Source: Sulfitobacter sp.
Lineage (GTDB): Bacteria; Pseudomonadota; Alphaproteobacteria; Rhodobacterales; Rhodobacteraceae
NCBI GenBank assembly: GCA_017854855.1
Contig: JAFMGZ010000002.1
Coordinates: forward strand, 1 to 44,767
Direction of reading: 5' to 3'
Length of the DNA stretch: 44,767 bases
A program made the translations under genes and the position numbers. Below, one piece after another: positions 24,485-33,875 of the stretch. Position 1 is the first letter of the stretch. Each line of letters opens with the position of its first letter. A model generated the notes under the pieces. That model did no database searches. It had not been told where the DNA came from and saw only the letters and a program-made list of their open reading frames with translations.

Positions 24485-26361
24485 CCCCCGCCCTTCAAAA
24501 CGAAAACCACGCGATGCCCGCGCGGGCACCTTTGGCCATGGTCCCTCAGGATCTGGGCACCGCCCCGCCCCCCCGCGACAGTGCGGGCCCTGCCTACAAC
24601 CGGTCCGGCCTGTGGCGTGCGGCGCTTTTTGTGCCTGCGGTGATTGGGACGGCCTGCCTGATGTACGGCATTTATGGCTGGCTGGCGGGCGCTGGAATGA
24701 CCGGACTGGAATGGGCGCTACTGATGATGATCGGGGCAACCTTTGTCTGGGTGACCCTGTCGGTCAGCACCGTGGGCCTGGGCATCGCGGGACTATTGGC
24801 GCGTGATGCGGCGGACCGGCGCGCCAAGGCTGACATCACGCCGATTGATGTGGCCCTTCTGGTGCCGGTCTATAATGAGGTGCCTTGGGATGTCTTTGGC
24901 AATGCCGCTGCAATGCTGGATGATCTTTCTGCCCGGCGCGGATGCCACCGGTATCATCTGTTCATTCTGTCCGACACCCGCGATCCGGCCATTGCCGCGC
25001 AAGAATGGCAAGCTCTGACCCATTTGCGCCAGACCGCGCCCTTTCCCGTCCATTACCGTCGCCGTGCGCAAAATACGGACAAAAAGGTGGGTAATATCCT
25101 TGATTGGGTGACCGGCTGGGGCGGCGCATATGACGCGATGCTGGTGCTGGATGCCGACAGCCTGATGACTGGCCGAACCATCGAACGGCTGGCCTCCGAG
25201 CTCAGTGCCGATCCCGATGCGGGGCTGATCCAGACCTTTCCGATGCTGATCGGCGCGCAGACGCTCTTTGCCCGCCTGCAGCAATTCTCCAACATCGCCT
25301 ATGGCTGGCTCTTGGCCGAGGGGCTGGCGCTTTGGTCCCGTTCTGAAGGCAATTATTGGGGCCATAACGCCATCATCCGTACACGCGCCTTTGCGGCCAG
25401 TGCGGGCCTGCCGCATCTGACAGGCAAGGGACGGGACGATCTGATCCTCAGCCATGATTTTGTGGAGGCAGGCCTGCTGCGCCGCGCGGGCTGGCGGGTA
25501 CGTTTCCTGCCCCGCGTCACCGGCAGTTTTGAAGAAAGCCCCGCCACCCTGATCGACTACACCCTGCGGGACCGGCGCTGGTGCCGGGGCAACCTGCAGC
25601 ATCTGCGGCTTTTGGGCACGCGCGGTCTGCATCCTGTGTCACGTTTTCACATGTTCCACGGGGCCGTCAGCTATCTATTGTCGCCGGCATGGTTTGCGCT
25701 TTTGGTGATCTGGGCGCTGCTGGGCAAGGATGCCGACACCAACGTCATCCGCTATTTCAACGAGGCCAACCCCCTGTTCCCCGACTGGCCCCCCGCCATG
25801 AGCCATATCGATTCCGCCGTTTTCCTGATCATCATGTATGCCATGCTGCTGACCCCGAAAATCGCCGGTGCTGCGCTGATCGCCCTGACGCCTGCGGCCA
25901 CACGTATCTTTGGCGGACATCGCGCCTTTCTGACCGCCTTTGTGACCGAAGTAGCCCTTTCCATCGCCTATGCGCCCATCATGATGATCCAGCAGACCCG
26001 CGCCGTGCTGCATGCCACTTTCACCCGGTCAGAACCATGGGCCCCCCAGCAGCGCGATGCACGTCACTATCCGCTGTGGAGCCTGCTCAAATTCCATTGG
26101 GCGGAAACGGCCCTGGGCCTGATCCTTGTGACTGGGCTGGGAACCGGGCTGGTGTCGCTGTGGCTCTTGCCCATCGCACTCAGCCTTGTGCTGGCGGTGC
26201 CCCTTTCGGCTGTGTCCAGCGTAAACATCGCGGCGGTTGCCCCCAAAAGCCTTGCGCTGAACAGCCCCTATACCCTGCGCGAACCTGCGATTTTCTTAAG
26301 GGCGAAAACCGCGCGGGAAACCTTCAAGGCGCATCTTCTGGCCAACATAGCGGCCCAATGA
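24481..26361 (+). CDS. opgH: Glucans biosynthesis glucosyltransferase MdoH/OpgH
   Basis: This 626-residue membrane glycosyltransferase (family GT2) has two N-terminal helices near 47-110, a cytoplasmic catalytic domain with LVPVYNE, the metal-binding LDADS (Asp224, Asp226) and the RDRRW motif near 363-367, then several C-terminal helices. It polymerises UDP-glucose into periplasmic glucans and moves them across the inner membrane. It is shorter than the E. coli protein (847 aa), as in other alphaproteobacteria. The ATG at 24481 overlaps the opgG stop. Confidence 0.94.
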   Translation: MTPALQNENHAMPARAPLAMVPQDLGTAPPPRDSAGPAYNRSGLWRAALFVPAVIGTACLMYGIYGWLAGAGMTGLEWALLMMIGATFVWVTLSVSTVGLGIAGLLARDAADRRAKADITPIDVALLVPVYNEVPWDVFGNAAAMLDDLSARRGCHRYHLFILSDTRDPAIAAQEWQALTHLRQTAPFPVHYRRRAQNTDKKVGNILDWVTGWGGAYDAMLVLDADSLMTGRTIERLASELSADPDAGLIQTFPMLIGAQTLFARLQQFSNIAYGWLLAEGLALWSRSEGNYWGHNAIIRTRAFAASAGLPHLTGKGRDDLILSHDFVEAGLLRRAGWRVRFLPRVTGSFEESPATLIDYTLRDRRWCRGNLQHLRLLGTRGLHPVSRFHMFHGAVSYLLSPAWFALLVIWALLGKDADTNVIRYFNEANPLFPDWPPAMSHIDSAVFLIIMYAMLLTPKIAGAALIALTPAATRIFGGHRAFLTAFVTEVALSIAYAPIMMIQQTRAVLHATFTRSEPWAPQQRDARHYPLWSLLKFHWAETALGLILVTGLGTGLVSLWLLPIALSLVLAVPLSAVSSVNIAAVAPKSLALNSPYTLREPAIFLRAKTARETFKAHLLANIAAQ

Positions 26362-26396
26362 CCCATCAGGACATGCCCCAATAGGGTGGCCCGTTA

Positions 26397-26894
26397 TCAG
26401 GGTTGCACAACAGGCAGGCCGCGTTTCAACCATCCCGGACCGGCACCCGATCCCATCATGCCCTCGGGCACGTCCAGCACATTGGCAAATCCCGCCTGCG
26501 CCAACTGTCCGGCCAGCCAGGCAGAGCGCACGCCGCGTGCGCAGATCAATGCGATGGGCCTGTCCGTCTGCCCTTTGGTCTGGGCCAACAGCATGTCGAC
26601 AAACTGCGCAGACCGCATATCGATGGGCACCGCCCCCGCCGGCACGCCCGTAATGGCCCATTCCTCGGGCCTGCGAATATCGATCAAGGTGATGTCACCG
26701 GCAAGCGCTGCCAGATGCGCCTGTTCGACCGTCAGATCGGTTTCACCCACAGAGGCGGATACATTGAACCACCGGACCCCCGCCACACCGCCCAGACCCA
26801 GCACCGCGAGCAACCCAAGACCGAAACCCCGCCGCGCAAGGCGCGACGGGGCAAGGTCATCTGACTGTGGGGGCGTGCCGGAAGACGGGGTCAT
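26397..26894 (-). CDS. Membrane-anchored rhodanese-like protein
   Basis: This 165-residue protein has one N-terminal hydrophobic segment (residues 23-42) after an RR pair, so it is probably anchored in the inner membrane and faces the periplasm. The rhodanese domain has LIDIRRPEEWAITGVPAGA and a candidate active Cys118 in ALICARGVRSAWLA. It could move sulfane sulfur or be a redox partner. The ATG at 26894 overlaps the stop of the YHS gene, so the two are coupled. It is convergent with opgH. Confidence 0.85.
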   Translation of the reverse strand: MTPSSGTPPQSDDLAPSRLARRGFGLGLLAVLGLGGVAGVRWFNVSASVGETDLTVEQAHLAALAGDITLIDIRRPEEWAITGVPAGAVPIDMRSAQFVDMLLAQTKGQTDRPIALICARGVRSAWLAGQLAQAGFANVLDVPEGMMGSGAGPGWLKRGLPVVQP

Positions 26895-27415
26895 TTCAAC
26901 GGGGCAGCAGAGGTGAACTGCGGGATCATCCGGTCGGTGGCGGGTGTGGGCTCAAGAGAGACCCAGTTGCCTTCGGCCGTGTTGATATGGCCCGGAATGT
27001 CGGCTTCCCAGAACCCGACAACGTTCTTGGTGACATTGAGATAAAGGCTGCCATCCACGATACGCCACAGGTTCGGATTGCCCGGGGCCTTGCCACCCTT
27101 GAACACACCATAGGCGCAATGCCCATCGAACTGCGGCGCATATTGCGCGGGGTTGGCCACGAAGGTGTCGCGGTTCTGTGCGGTGGAAAAGGCGAATGTC
27201 GCCCCATTATACTCTGCCGTGATATCCGCCCTGCCCGGAATGCCTTGGGGTTGCGCGGTACCAACGGCGCTTTGCGGCAAATCGAAATAGGCCACAACGT
27301 CATAGCCTGATACGGCAAAGCCTGTGCCATCGACATATTGCTCACCGGCAAAGGCAGCCCCGGCAAAGGTGACGGCTGTCGCTGCGGCGGCGATGATCAG
27401 GGAAAAACGGTTCAT
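26891..27415 (-). CDS. Exported YHS-domain protein
   Basis: This 174-residue protein has a Sec-type signal peptide (about residues 1-23, ending GAAFA). The mature part has AVSGYDVVAYF near the start and FAFSTAQNRDTFVANPAQYAPQFDGHCAYGV, the YHS-type block usual for periplasmic YHS proteins of roseobacters. These are thought to bind metal, but function is not settled. A GNLWRIVDGSLYLN-like segment follows. It is coupled to the rhodanese gene. A 131-nt spacer upstream probably holds the promoter. Confidence 0.85.
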   Translation of the reverse strand: MNRFSLIIAAAATAVTFAGAAFAGEQYVDGTGFAVSGYDVVAYFDLPQSAVGTAQPQGIPGRADITAEYNGATFAFSTAQNRDTFVANPAQYAPQFDGHCAYGVFKGGKAPGNPNLWRIVDGSLYLNVTKNVVGFWEADIPGHINTAEGNWVSLEPTPATDRMIPQFTSAAPLK

Positions 27416-27546
27416 GGGCAGTGGTCCTTGTGCTGTTTGCGCGGTGACCTCAAGCTAGGCAAGACCCGCGCCGCTTGCACCCCACGAGGTCGTGACCTCG
27501 CGGCTCTGTGACACAGCGGGGGGCAAAACAGCGTCTTTGCGCCCAA

Positions 27547-28329
27547 TTATTTCAATATTGGCGGCTTGGACGGGTCAGAACCGGGCGGCATGCGCGGCGT
27601 ATGTTGCAATCCCTCGCCCTGCGGCAGATCAAAGCGCAGGCCAACCTTGGCCAATTTGACGACCGTGGGATCATTGGCCCCGAAAAAGCCGACATCCATC
27701 GCGCCTGCCTCGATCCCCGAAAAGGTCAGCGCCTCAGAGGCGGCACGCACCAAGGCATCCTGCGCCCGCGGGATCGCCCCCACAAAGGCCAGCAAATGCC
27801 CGCGCCCGCCGCCGGTATATTCAACCGCCACCAGAAACGCACCCGCAGCCATCCCTGTCGCCGTGGCCAGTTTGGCGTCAATCGCGGCAATCAGGGTCTC
27901 TGGCAACCCTTTGGGCGGCAGGACTGTTTCAATCCTTGCCTCCACCTCGCCGGGGGCATGTGCCAGGGTATCGCGCAGCCATGCCACGGCACCGGCAGGC
28001 AGCAATATCTCTGACGGGGCCACGCCGATGTTCACCGCCATTCCCAGATCCTGCCCCGCCAGCATCCCTGCGATCGACCGTCCAGACAGCGCCACATAAG
28101 GGGCTGCATCCCCCACATAGGCCGCCAGACGCTGCGCGCGGTCAAACACCAGCACGTAGCCCTCTTGAAACACAACCGGTGTCACCTGGTCCTCGTCGGG
28201 TTCGGCCTCCAACAGCAAGAACAGCTCAACATCCGAAATCCGCTCGTAGAAACGCAAGCGGGCGGCATCATCATCGGGGGCCGCGATCATGGCGGCATGT
28301 GCCTCATCCAGCGGGGTCAGTTCACTCAT
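27547..28329 (-). CDS. SseB family protein
   Basis: This 260-residue protein matches the SseB pattern: an N-terminal domain with RFYERISDVELFLLLE, VVFQEGYVLVFD and APYVALSGRSIAGMLAG, then LGMAVNIGVAPSEILLPAGAVAWL. A C-terminal half follows, with EALIAAIDAKL-like helix and FLVAVEYTGGGRG. SseB was first named in E. coli for serine-sensitivity; its role is unclear. The start at 28329 overlaps the stop of the uracil-DNA-glycosylase-like gene by 8 nt, so they are one operon. Confidence 0.85.
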   Translation of the reverse strand: MSELTPLDEAHAAMIAAPDDDAARLRFYERISDVELFLLLEAEPDEDQVTPVVFQEGYVLVFDRAQRLAAYVGDAAPYVALSGRSIAGMLAGQDLGMAVNIGVAPSEILLPAGAVAWLRDTLAHAPGEVEARIETVLPPKGLPETLIAAIDAKLATATGMAAGAFLVAVEYTGGGRGHLLAFVGAIPRAQDALVRAASEALTFSGIEAGAMDVGFFGANDPTVVKLAKVGLRFDLPQGEGLQHTPRMPPGSDPSKPPILK

Positions 28330-28909
28330 CCAATACCTCTTTCACAGCGATTTTGAGCCTTGGCAGCACCTCGGCCTCGAACCAGGGGTTCTTCTTGAGC
28401 CATCCGGTATTGCGCCAGGACGGATGTGGCAAGGCAAAGACGCCATCTGGGTGATCGCGCCAGCCCGCCACCGCATCGGTCACCTTGGTGAAACCCGGCA
28501 AGTGATAGCGCATGGCGTGACCGCCGATCAGCACCGTCAGACGCACATCGCCCAGCATGGACAGGGCCCCGGCCCGCCAAGTGCGCGCACAGATCGCCGG
28601 CGGGGGCAGATCACTGCCCTTGGCGTCATAGCCGGGAAAACAAAAGCCCATGGGAATGATCGCAACCTTGTCGCGGTCATAAAACGTAGCCTCATCCATG
28701 CCCAGCCAACAGCGCAGCCGCTTGCCCGATGCATCCCAAAACGGCGTATTCGCCTCGTGCACGCGCAAACCGGGTGCCTGCGAGGCAATCAGCACCTTCG
28801 CACCCGCGCCAAACCAGACCACGGGATTGGGCCGATGCGCCGTGGCTGTCGCTGCAAAACGCGGCCCGCACAGCCGGCAGGCCCGCAATTCGTCACGTAT
28901 ATCCTTCAT
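28322..28909 (-). CDS. Uracil-DNA glycosylase family protein
   Basis: This 195-residue protein has the UDG-superfamily pattern IASQAPGLRVHEANTPFWD (motif 1 with the loop that contacts the base) and ALPHPSWRN late in the protein (motif 2, HPS). A CRLC pair lies near the N-terminus, but four cysteines for an iron-sulfur cluster are not evident. It belongs to the small family annotated as uracil-DNA glycosylase-like; base specificity is unknown. The start at 28909 (MKDIRDELRACRLC) is chosen because the upstream open frame lacks homology and crosses the kpsT promoter region. Confidence 0.85.
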   Translation of the reverse strand: MKDIRDELRACRLCGPRFAATATAHRPNPVVWFGAGAKVLIASQAPGLRVHEANTPFWDASGKRLRCWLGMDEATFYDRDKVAIIPMGFCFPGYDAKGSDLPPPAICARTWRAGALSMLGDVRLTVLIGGHAMRYHLPGFTKVTDAVAGWRDHPDGVFALPHPSWRNTGWLKKNPWFEAEVLPRLKIAVKEVLDE

Positions 28910-29163
28910 GTATACTCCAGATACGTCATGAAACCGGAACGTCACCCCCTTTGCCCCAGTTTTTTCAAACCACCCACCCAAAGCCGCGGGCAACGCCCCC
29001 TTGGCGCGGCAAGGGCATGCAATCTGCGGCTGCAGCCAAAGGACATTGTACTTACATTGGCGAATAGGCCATAATATCGACAAATTCGATGGCTAAACCC
29101 CTGTTTGAACCTCTGAAACAAGAGGGATAGGCAGACGTAACACGCGCGGCAACCGGAGCAGGC
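28910..29163. other. Divergent promoter region between the UDG-like gene and kpsT
   Basis: Genes at both sides read outward. The stretch ends with CGGAGCAGGC, giving a kpsT ribosome binding site (GGAG) 8 nt before the ATG. Near 28890-28930, CACGTATATCC, CATGTATACTCC and GATACGTCATG form an imperfect set of similar words that could bind a regulator. No gene was recognised. Confidence 0.4.
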
Positions 29164-29823
29164 ATGCTGGAATTTGAGAATGTATCCAAGTCTTTTTGGA
29201 CAGGCACCCAGCACAAGGTGATCCTGGACAAAGTCTCGTTCCGTGTGGAACTGGGCAAATCGCTTGGCATTCTGGCTCCGAACGGCACGGGTAAAACCAC
29301 GTTGATCAATATGATGGCCGGTCTGGAAAAACCTGACGAAGGCGAGGTCCGGCGCGGCTGTAATATCTCATTCCCATTGGGTTTCATGGGCGGCGTCGTG
29401 GCCAAGGTGTCGGCCATGGAAAACGCAAGATACATCGCGCGGCTTTACGGTCTTGATCCCGATTACGTCGAAAGCTTTTGCCGCTGGCTGTGCAACCTTG
29501 GCGAATATTTTGACCAGCCTCTGGGCACCTATTCTGCCGGTATGCGGGCGCGCTTTTCCTTTGCGCTCATGCTGGCGCTGGATTTCGACATGTACCTCAT
29601 CGACGAAGGCATGCCTGCAACCACAGACGTGGAATTCAACCGCAAGGCAGGTGAAATCCTGCAAGAACGGTTGCGGACCACAACGATTATTATCGTATCG
29701 CATCAGGCCGAGACGCTTGAAAAATTTGCTCGTTCCGCAGCTGTTCTGGTAAGTGGCCAGTTGCATATGTTCGATACCTTGGAAGAAGCGAAACAGCTCT
29801 ATGACTACGAAACCCAAGGCTAG
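29164..29823 (+). CDS. kpsT: Capsule/polysaccharide export ABC transporter ATP-binding protein
   Basis: This 219-residue ATPase has Walker A APNGTGKTT at about 38-46 (most homologues have GxNGAGKST), a short signature YSAGMRARF (123-131) as in polysaccharide exporters of the KpsT/Wzm type, Walker B MYLIDEG (143-149) and the H-loop His in IIIVSHQ. It powers export of a surface polysaccharide. The membrane partner KpsM is not beside it: upstream is the divergent UDG-like gene, and downstream is KpsE, which it overlaps by 23 nt. Confidence 0.92.
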   Translation: MLEFENVSKSFWTGTQHKVILDKVSFRVELGKSLGILAPNGTGKTTLINMMAGLEKPDEGEVRRGCNISFPLGFMGGVVAKVSAMENARYIARLYGLDPDYVESFCRWLCNLGEYFDQPLGTYSAGMRARFSFALMLALDFDMYLIDEGMPATTDVEFNRKAGEILQERLRTTTIIIVSHQAETLEKFARSAAVLVSGQLHMFDTLEEAKQLYDYETQG

Positions 29824-31531
29824 AAAGTTCCGCGTCAAGCGGAGCACGCCAGACACCCCTGCTGCAGCAGACGCTGCCGCCCCGCGCGCGCAAACCGCAG
29901 CTGCGGCATGGCCTGAACCTGCGCCCGATGCGCTGCGCCCACCCCCCGCGGCGCAGGCCGCGGCAAACCCGGCACCGCGCGCGGTGCCCGAACATCCCCC
30001 CGTCAGGCTAGAACGCCCCGCACCGGTACAACAAGCCGCCCGTGCAGGCGAAGTGGCGTCTGCCAAAGAAGTCAGCGGCGAATTGGACATCGACGCAATC
30101 CGCCGCGAAGGGCTGACAGGACGCCAGTTGCGCATGGCACGACGTGTCGCCCAGAAACACGCCCTCGCGCCTACGTCTGACTTTGACGCGGTCCGGCTGC
30201 TGCGCGAAAAAGGGATCGATCCCTTTCAACGCTCCAACATGCTGGAATTGGTTGTCCCGCAAGACGGCAACCAAAACGTGCCCGCGCAACAAGGAAACAG
30301 ACAGCCGATAGGCCAGGTCCAACTGCCTCAAACGGTGCCCGCAGGCGGGGCTGGCGTGCCCTCAACAGAGGTGAACCCGGCAGAGCGCAGACAGCGCGAA
30401 ATATCGCAGATCCAACGCGACATCACCCGCAGACGCCGGCGCAAGCTGGGCCTGCTGCTGGTCCGTCTGGCCTTTTTCGTACTCTTGCCCTCTTTTGCGG
30501 CAGGCTATTATTTCTACAAACTGGCCACCCCGATGTATGCCACCGACAGCCAGTTCCTGATCATCCAAAGCGAAGGCGGCGGCGGGGCCAGCCCGTTCGG
30601 CGGCATCCTGCCCACGCAATTCGCCAACTCTGCTGACAGTATCGCCACGCAGGCCTATTTGCAGTCCAAGGATGCGATGCTGCGGCTGGACAGTGATGTG
30701 GGTTTCAAAAGCCATTTCTCTCAACCCAACGTCGACCCCATTCAGCGACTGGATGTGGATGCCACGAACGAAGAAGCCTATAAGGTTTACAAAAAGAACG
30801 TGAAGATCGGCTATGACCCGACCGAAGGCGTTATTCGCATGGAAGTCATCGCGGCAGATCCGCAAGTATCGGCCTCTTTCTCGGAAAACCTGATCAAATA
30901 CGCCGAAGAACGGGTCAACGACCTGTCCAAGCAAAAACGCGAAGACGGCATGAGGGACGCCCTGGAAGGGTTTGAGCAAGCACAACAAAACCGCCGGAAC
31001 GCACAAGAAGCATTGATCAAGATGCAGGTCGAGAACGGCGTCGACCCCGAAGCCGAGATTGCCGCGATCCGCGGACAGATCACCACATACGAAGGCCTGC
31101 TCATTGAAAAGGAGCTTGAACTGGCGGCCTTGCTGGACAACCCGCGCCCGAACCGCGCCAAGGTGGACGGCACCCGGGGCGATGTGCGGCGCATGAACGA
31201 ACAGCTCGACAAGCTCAAGGAACGGATGAGCTCTGCCACCGAAGGGGATAACTCGCTCGCACAGCAGGCGGTGAACATGCAATTGGCCATGGCCGATCTG
31301 GCCGCCGCCGACATGGTGCTGCAATCGGCACAGACCGCAATGGACCAGGCCCGCACCGAAGCGAACCGGCAGGTCCGCTATCTGACCGTCGCGGTCCAGC
31401 CCGTGGCCCCCCAGGAGGCCACCTATCCACGCAAGTTCGAAAACACGATCTTGGCTTTCCTGATCTTTGCAGGCATTTACCTCATGTTGTCCCTGACGGC
31501 AGCGATCCTCAGAGAACAGGTAACTTCATGA
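29801..31531 (+). CDS. kpsE: Capsule polysaccharide export inner-membrane protein KpsE
   Basis: This 576-residue protein has a long disordered Ala/Pro-rich N-terminus (to about residue 200), a first membrane helix after RRRRKLG, a large periplasmic region with predicted coiled coils, and a second helix near the C-terminus (FENTILAFLIFAGIYLMLSL). This is the polysaccharide co-polymerase/PCP-3 layout of KpsE. It connects the ABC exporter to the outer-membrane channel. The N-terminal extension is about 200 residues longer than E. coli KpsE. The start at 29801 lies inside the kpsT end; the stop overlaps kdsA (ATGA). Confidence 0.9.
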   Translation: MTTKPKARKFRVKRSTPDTPAAADAAAPRAQTAAAAWPEPAPDALRPPPAAQAAANPAPRAVPEHPPVRLERPAPVQQAARAGEVASAKEVSGELDIDAIRREGLTGRQLRMARRVAQKHALAPTSDFDAVRLLREKGIDPFQRSNMLELVVPQDGNQNVPAQQGNRQPIGQVQLPQTVPAGGAGVPSTEVNPAERRQREISQIQRDITRRRRRKLGLLLVRLAFFVLLPSFAAGYYFYKLATPMYATDSQFLIIQSEGGGGASPFGGILPTQFANSADSIATQAYLQSKDAMLRLDSDVGFKSHFSQPNVDPIQRLDVDATNEEAYKVYKKNVKIGYDPTEGVIRMEVIAADPQVSASFSENLIKYAEERVNDLSKQKREDGMRDALEGFEQAQQNRRNAQEALIKMQVENGVDPEAEIAAIRGQITTYEGLLIEKELELAALLDNPRPNRAKVDGTRGDVRRMNEQLDKLKERMSSATEGDNSLAQQAVNMQLAMADLAAADMVLQSAQTAMDQARTEANRQVRYLTVAVQPVAPQEATYPRKFENTILAFLIFAGIYLMLSLTAAILREQVTS

Positions 31532-32361
31532 CCCAAGTCACAATCGGTGACGTTATCATCGGCAACGACCGTCCCCTGACGGTCATTGCCGGCCCTTGCC
31601 AGCTCGAATCCGAAGATCACGCGCAAATGATCGCGGGCCGGATGAAAGAAGCCTGCGCGGCCGTCGGCGCGCAATATGTCTTCAAGGCCAGCTATGACAA
31701 AGCCAACCGCACCTCGCTTGCCGGTAAACGTGGCCTTGGCATTGATGAAGGCCTGCGCGTGCTACAATCGGTAGGACGCGCAAATGGCGTGCCGGTCCTG
31801 ACCGATGTGCACACCGAGGCCCAATGCGCCATCGCGGCAGAGGCTGTCGATATCCTGCAAATCCCGGCCTTTCTGTGCCGCCAGACCGATATGCTGCTGG
31901 CCGCGGGCAACACCGGCAAGGTCGTGAACATCAAGAAGGGTCAGTTCCTGGCCCCCTGGGAGATGGGCAATATCGTCACCAAGGTGGAATCCACCGGAAA
32001 CAAACGTATCCTGCTGACCGAACGCGGCACATCCTTTGGCTATAACACGCTGGTTGCTGACATGCGCTCCCTGCCACAGATGGCCCAGACCGGCTATCCA
32101 GTGGTGATGGATGCAACCCATTCGGTGCAACAGCCGGGGGGCAAAGGTGGCTCTTCGGGCGGGCAGCGTGAATTCGCACCCGTCATGGCACGTGCCGCCG
32201 TGGCCATCGGTGTCGGTGCCGTCTTTATCGAAACCCATGAAGACCCCGACAATGCCCCCAGTGACGGGCCAAACATGATCTACCTGGACCAGATGCCAGA
32301 CCTTATCGCCAGTCTGATGAAGTTTGATGCACTGGCCAAGCAATACCCCCTGACATTCTGA
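31528..32361 (+). CDS. kdsA: 3-deoxy-8-phosphooctulonate synthase (metal-dependent class)
   Basis: This 277-residue protein joins arabinose 5-phosphate and phosphoenolpyruvate to give KDO-8-phosphate, the precursor of KDO in LPS and capsule. Cys24 (AGPCQLES), His198, Glu235 and Asp246 keep the exact spacing of the four metal ligands of the Aquifex enzyme, so it is the metal-dependent class; E. coli KdsA has Asn in place of the Cys. FKASYDKANRTS and KKGQFLAPWEMGN are typical. The start at 31528 overlaps the kpsE stop, linking KDO supply to polysaccharide export. Confidence 0.96.
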   Translation: MTQVTIGDVIIGNDRPLTVIAGPCQLESEDHAQMIAGRMKEACAAVGAQYVFKASYDKANRTSLAGKRGLGIDEGLRVLQSVGRANGVPVLTDVHTEAQCAIAAEAVDILQIPAFLCRQTDMLLAAGNTGKVVNIKKGQFLAPWEMGNIVTKVESTGNKRILLTERGTSFGYNTLVADMRSLPQMAQTGYPVVMDATHSVQQPGGKGGSSGGQREFAPVMARAAVAIGVGAVFIETHEDPDNAPSDGPNMIYLDQMPDLIASLMKFDALAKQYPLTF

Positions 32362-32378
32362 GAAATAGAGGCACGCCC

Positions 32379-33875
32379 GTGAAAAAACCTGCACCCATTG
32401 TATCCCAGAACACATGGGAATTCCTGCGCGATGCCATGATTACCCCCACCGGATTTCGCGAATATGATGCCCGCTGGAAATACCCCGATGACATTAACCT
32501 GCCCGGCATCACCGCCCTTGGCATGGGCCTTGGCACTCAGATGCACCGCCGCGGGATCGAACCGGTCATCGCCGTTGGCAATGATTACCGCGACTATTCC
32601 CTGTCGATCAAGAACGCCTTGATGCTGGGCCTCATGCAGGCAGGCATCCACGTCAAGGACATCGGCCCGGCCCTGTCTCCCATGGCCTATTTCGCACAAT
32701 TCCACCTTGACGCGCCGGCAGTGGCGATGGTCACTGCATCGCATAACCCCAACGGCTGGACAGGCGTCAAGATGGGGTTTGAACGCCCCCTGACCCACGG
32801 CCCCGATGAGATGTCTGAGCTGCGCGATATCGTGCTGAACGGTGCCGGCGAACCCCGCGATGGCGGCAAATACGAATTCATCGACGGTGTGCGCGAGGCC
32901 TACCTCGACGACCTGGTGGGTGATTTCAAAATGACCCGCAAACTCAAGGTGGTCTGCGCCACGGGCAATGGCACCGCATCTGCCTTTGCGCCGGATCTGT
33001 TCAAACGCCTTGGCGTCGAAGTTGTCGAAAGCCACAACAGGCTCGACTACACTTTCCCCCATTACAACCCAAACCCCGAAGCCATGGAGATGCTCCATGA
33101 CATGAGCGCCTCTGTCAAAGCATCAGGCGCTGATTTCGCGCTTGGCTTTGACGGTGACGGTGACCGCTGCGGTGTCGTGGATGACGAGGGCGAAGAGATT
33201 TTCGCCGATAAGGTCGGCGTCATCATGGCCCGTGATCTGGCCAAGATCTACCCCGGTGCCACCTTTGTGGCCGATGTCAAATCCACAGGTCTTTTCGCCT
33301 CCGACCCCGAATTGATCAAACACGGCATCAAGGCGGATTATTGGAAAACCGGCCACTCCCATATGAAACGCCGGGTCAAGGAACTGGGCGCACTGGCGGG
33401 TTTCGAAAAATCAGGCCATTATTTCCTCGCCGAACCCATCGGGCGTGGCTACGACTGCGGCATGCGCGTCGCCGTCGAAATCTGCAAGCTGATGGACCGC
33501 AACCCCGACATGTCCATGTCCGATCTGCGCCGTGCCTTGCCACAGACATGGGCCACACCCACCATGTCCCCCTATGCCGCAGACACCGAAAAATACGATA
33601 TCCTCGCGCGTCTTGTCAGCAAACTGGCCGCCAAACACAGCGCAGGCGAAAAGATCGCCGGTCTGCCCATCAAGGAAGTCGTGACCGTCAACGGTGCCCG
33701 CGTCATCCTAGACAACGGCGCATGGGGCCTTGTGCGCGCCTCCTCCAACACACCAAACCTCGTTGTGGTCTGCGAAAGCCCCACCTCAGAGGCCGAAATG
33801 CGCGCCATCTTCAAAGACATAGACGCCGTGATCCGCACAGAACCCGGCGTGGGCGACTACGACCAGACAATCTAG
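32379..33875 (+). CDS. Phosphomannomutase/phosphoglucomutase
   Basis: This 498-residue alpha-D-phosphohexomutase has the phosphoserine loop TASHNPNGWTG (Ser121), the metal loop DGDGDR (258-263), a sugar-binding segment near FEKSGH and a C-terminal phosphate-binding domain with RASSNTPNLVV. It interconverts hexose 1- and 6-phosphates for nucleotide-sugar synthesis. Mannose or glucose preference is not clear from sequence. The start is GTG at 32379 with GAGG upstream. It lies 17 nt after kdsA and ends right at palindromic copy D. Confidence 0.94.
   Translation: MKKPAPIVSQNTWEFLRDAMITPTGFREYDARWKYPDDINLPGITALGMGLGTQMHRRGIEPVIAVGNDYRDYSLSIKNALMLGLMQAGIHVKDIGPALSPMAYFAQFHLDAPAVAMVTASHNPNGWTGVKMGFERPLTHGPDEMSELRDIVLNGAGEPRDGGKYEFIDGVREAYLDDLVGDFKMTRKLKVVCATGNGTASAFAPDLFKRLGVEVVESHNRLDYTFPHYNPNPEAMEMLHDMSASVKASGADFALGFDGDGDRCGVVDDEGEEIFADKVGVIMARDLAKIYPGATFVADVKSTGLFASDPELIKHGIKADYWKTGHSHMKRRVKELGALAGFEKSGHYFLAEPIGRGYDCGMRVAVEICKLMDRNPDMSMSDLRRALPQTWATPTMSPYAADTEKYDILARLVSKLAAKHSAGEKIAGLPIKEVVTVNGARVILDNGAWGLVRASSNTPNLVVVCESPTSEAEMRAIFKDIDAVIRTEPGVGDYDQTI

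Noticed and set aside
22907..24739. A very long (610-codon) open frame on the minus strand opposite opgG
   Set aside because: It is antisense to a clear opgG gene, has no recognised domain and is rich in Gly, Gln and Pro as expected for a shadow frame in GC-rich DNA.
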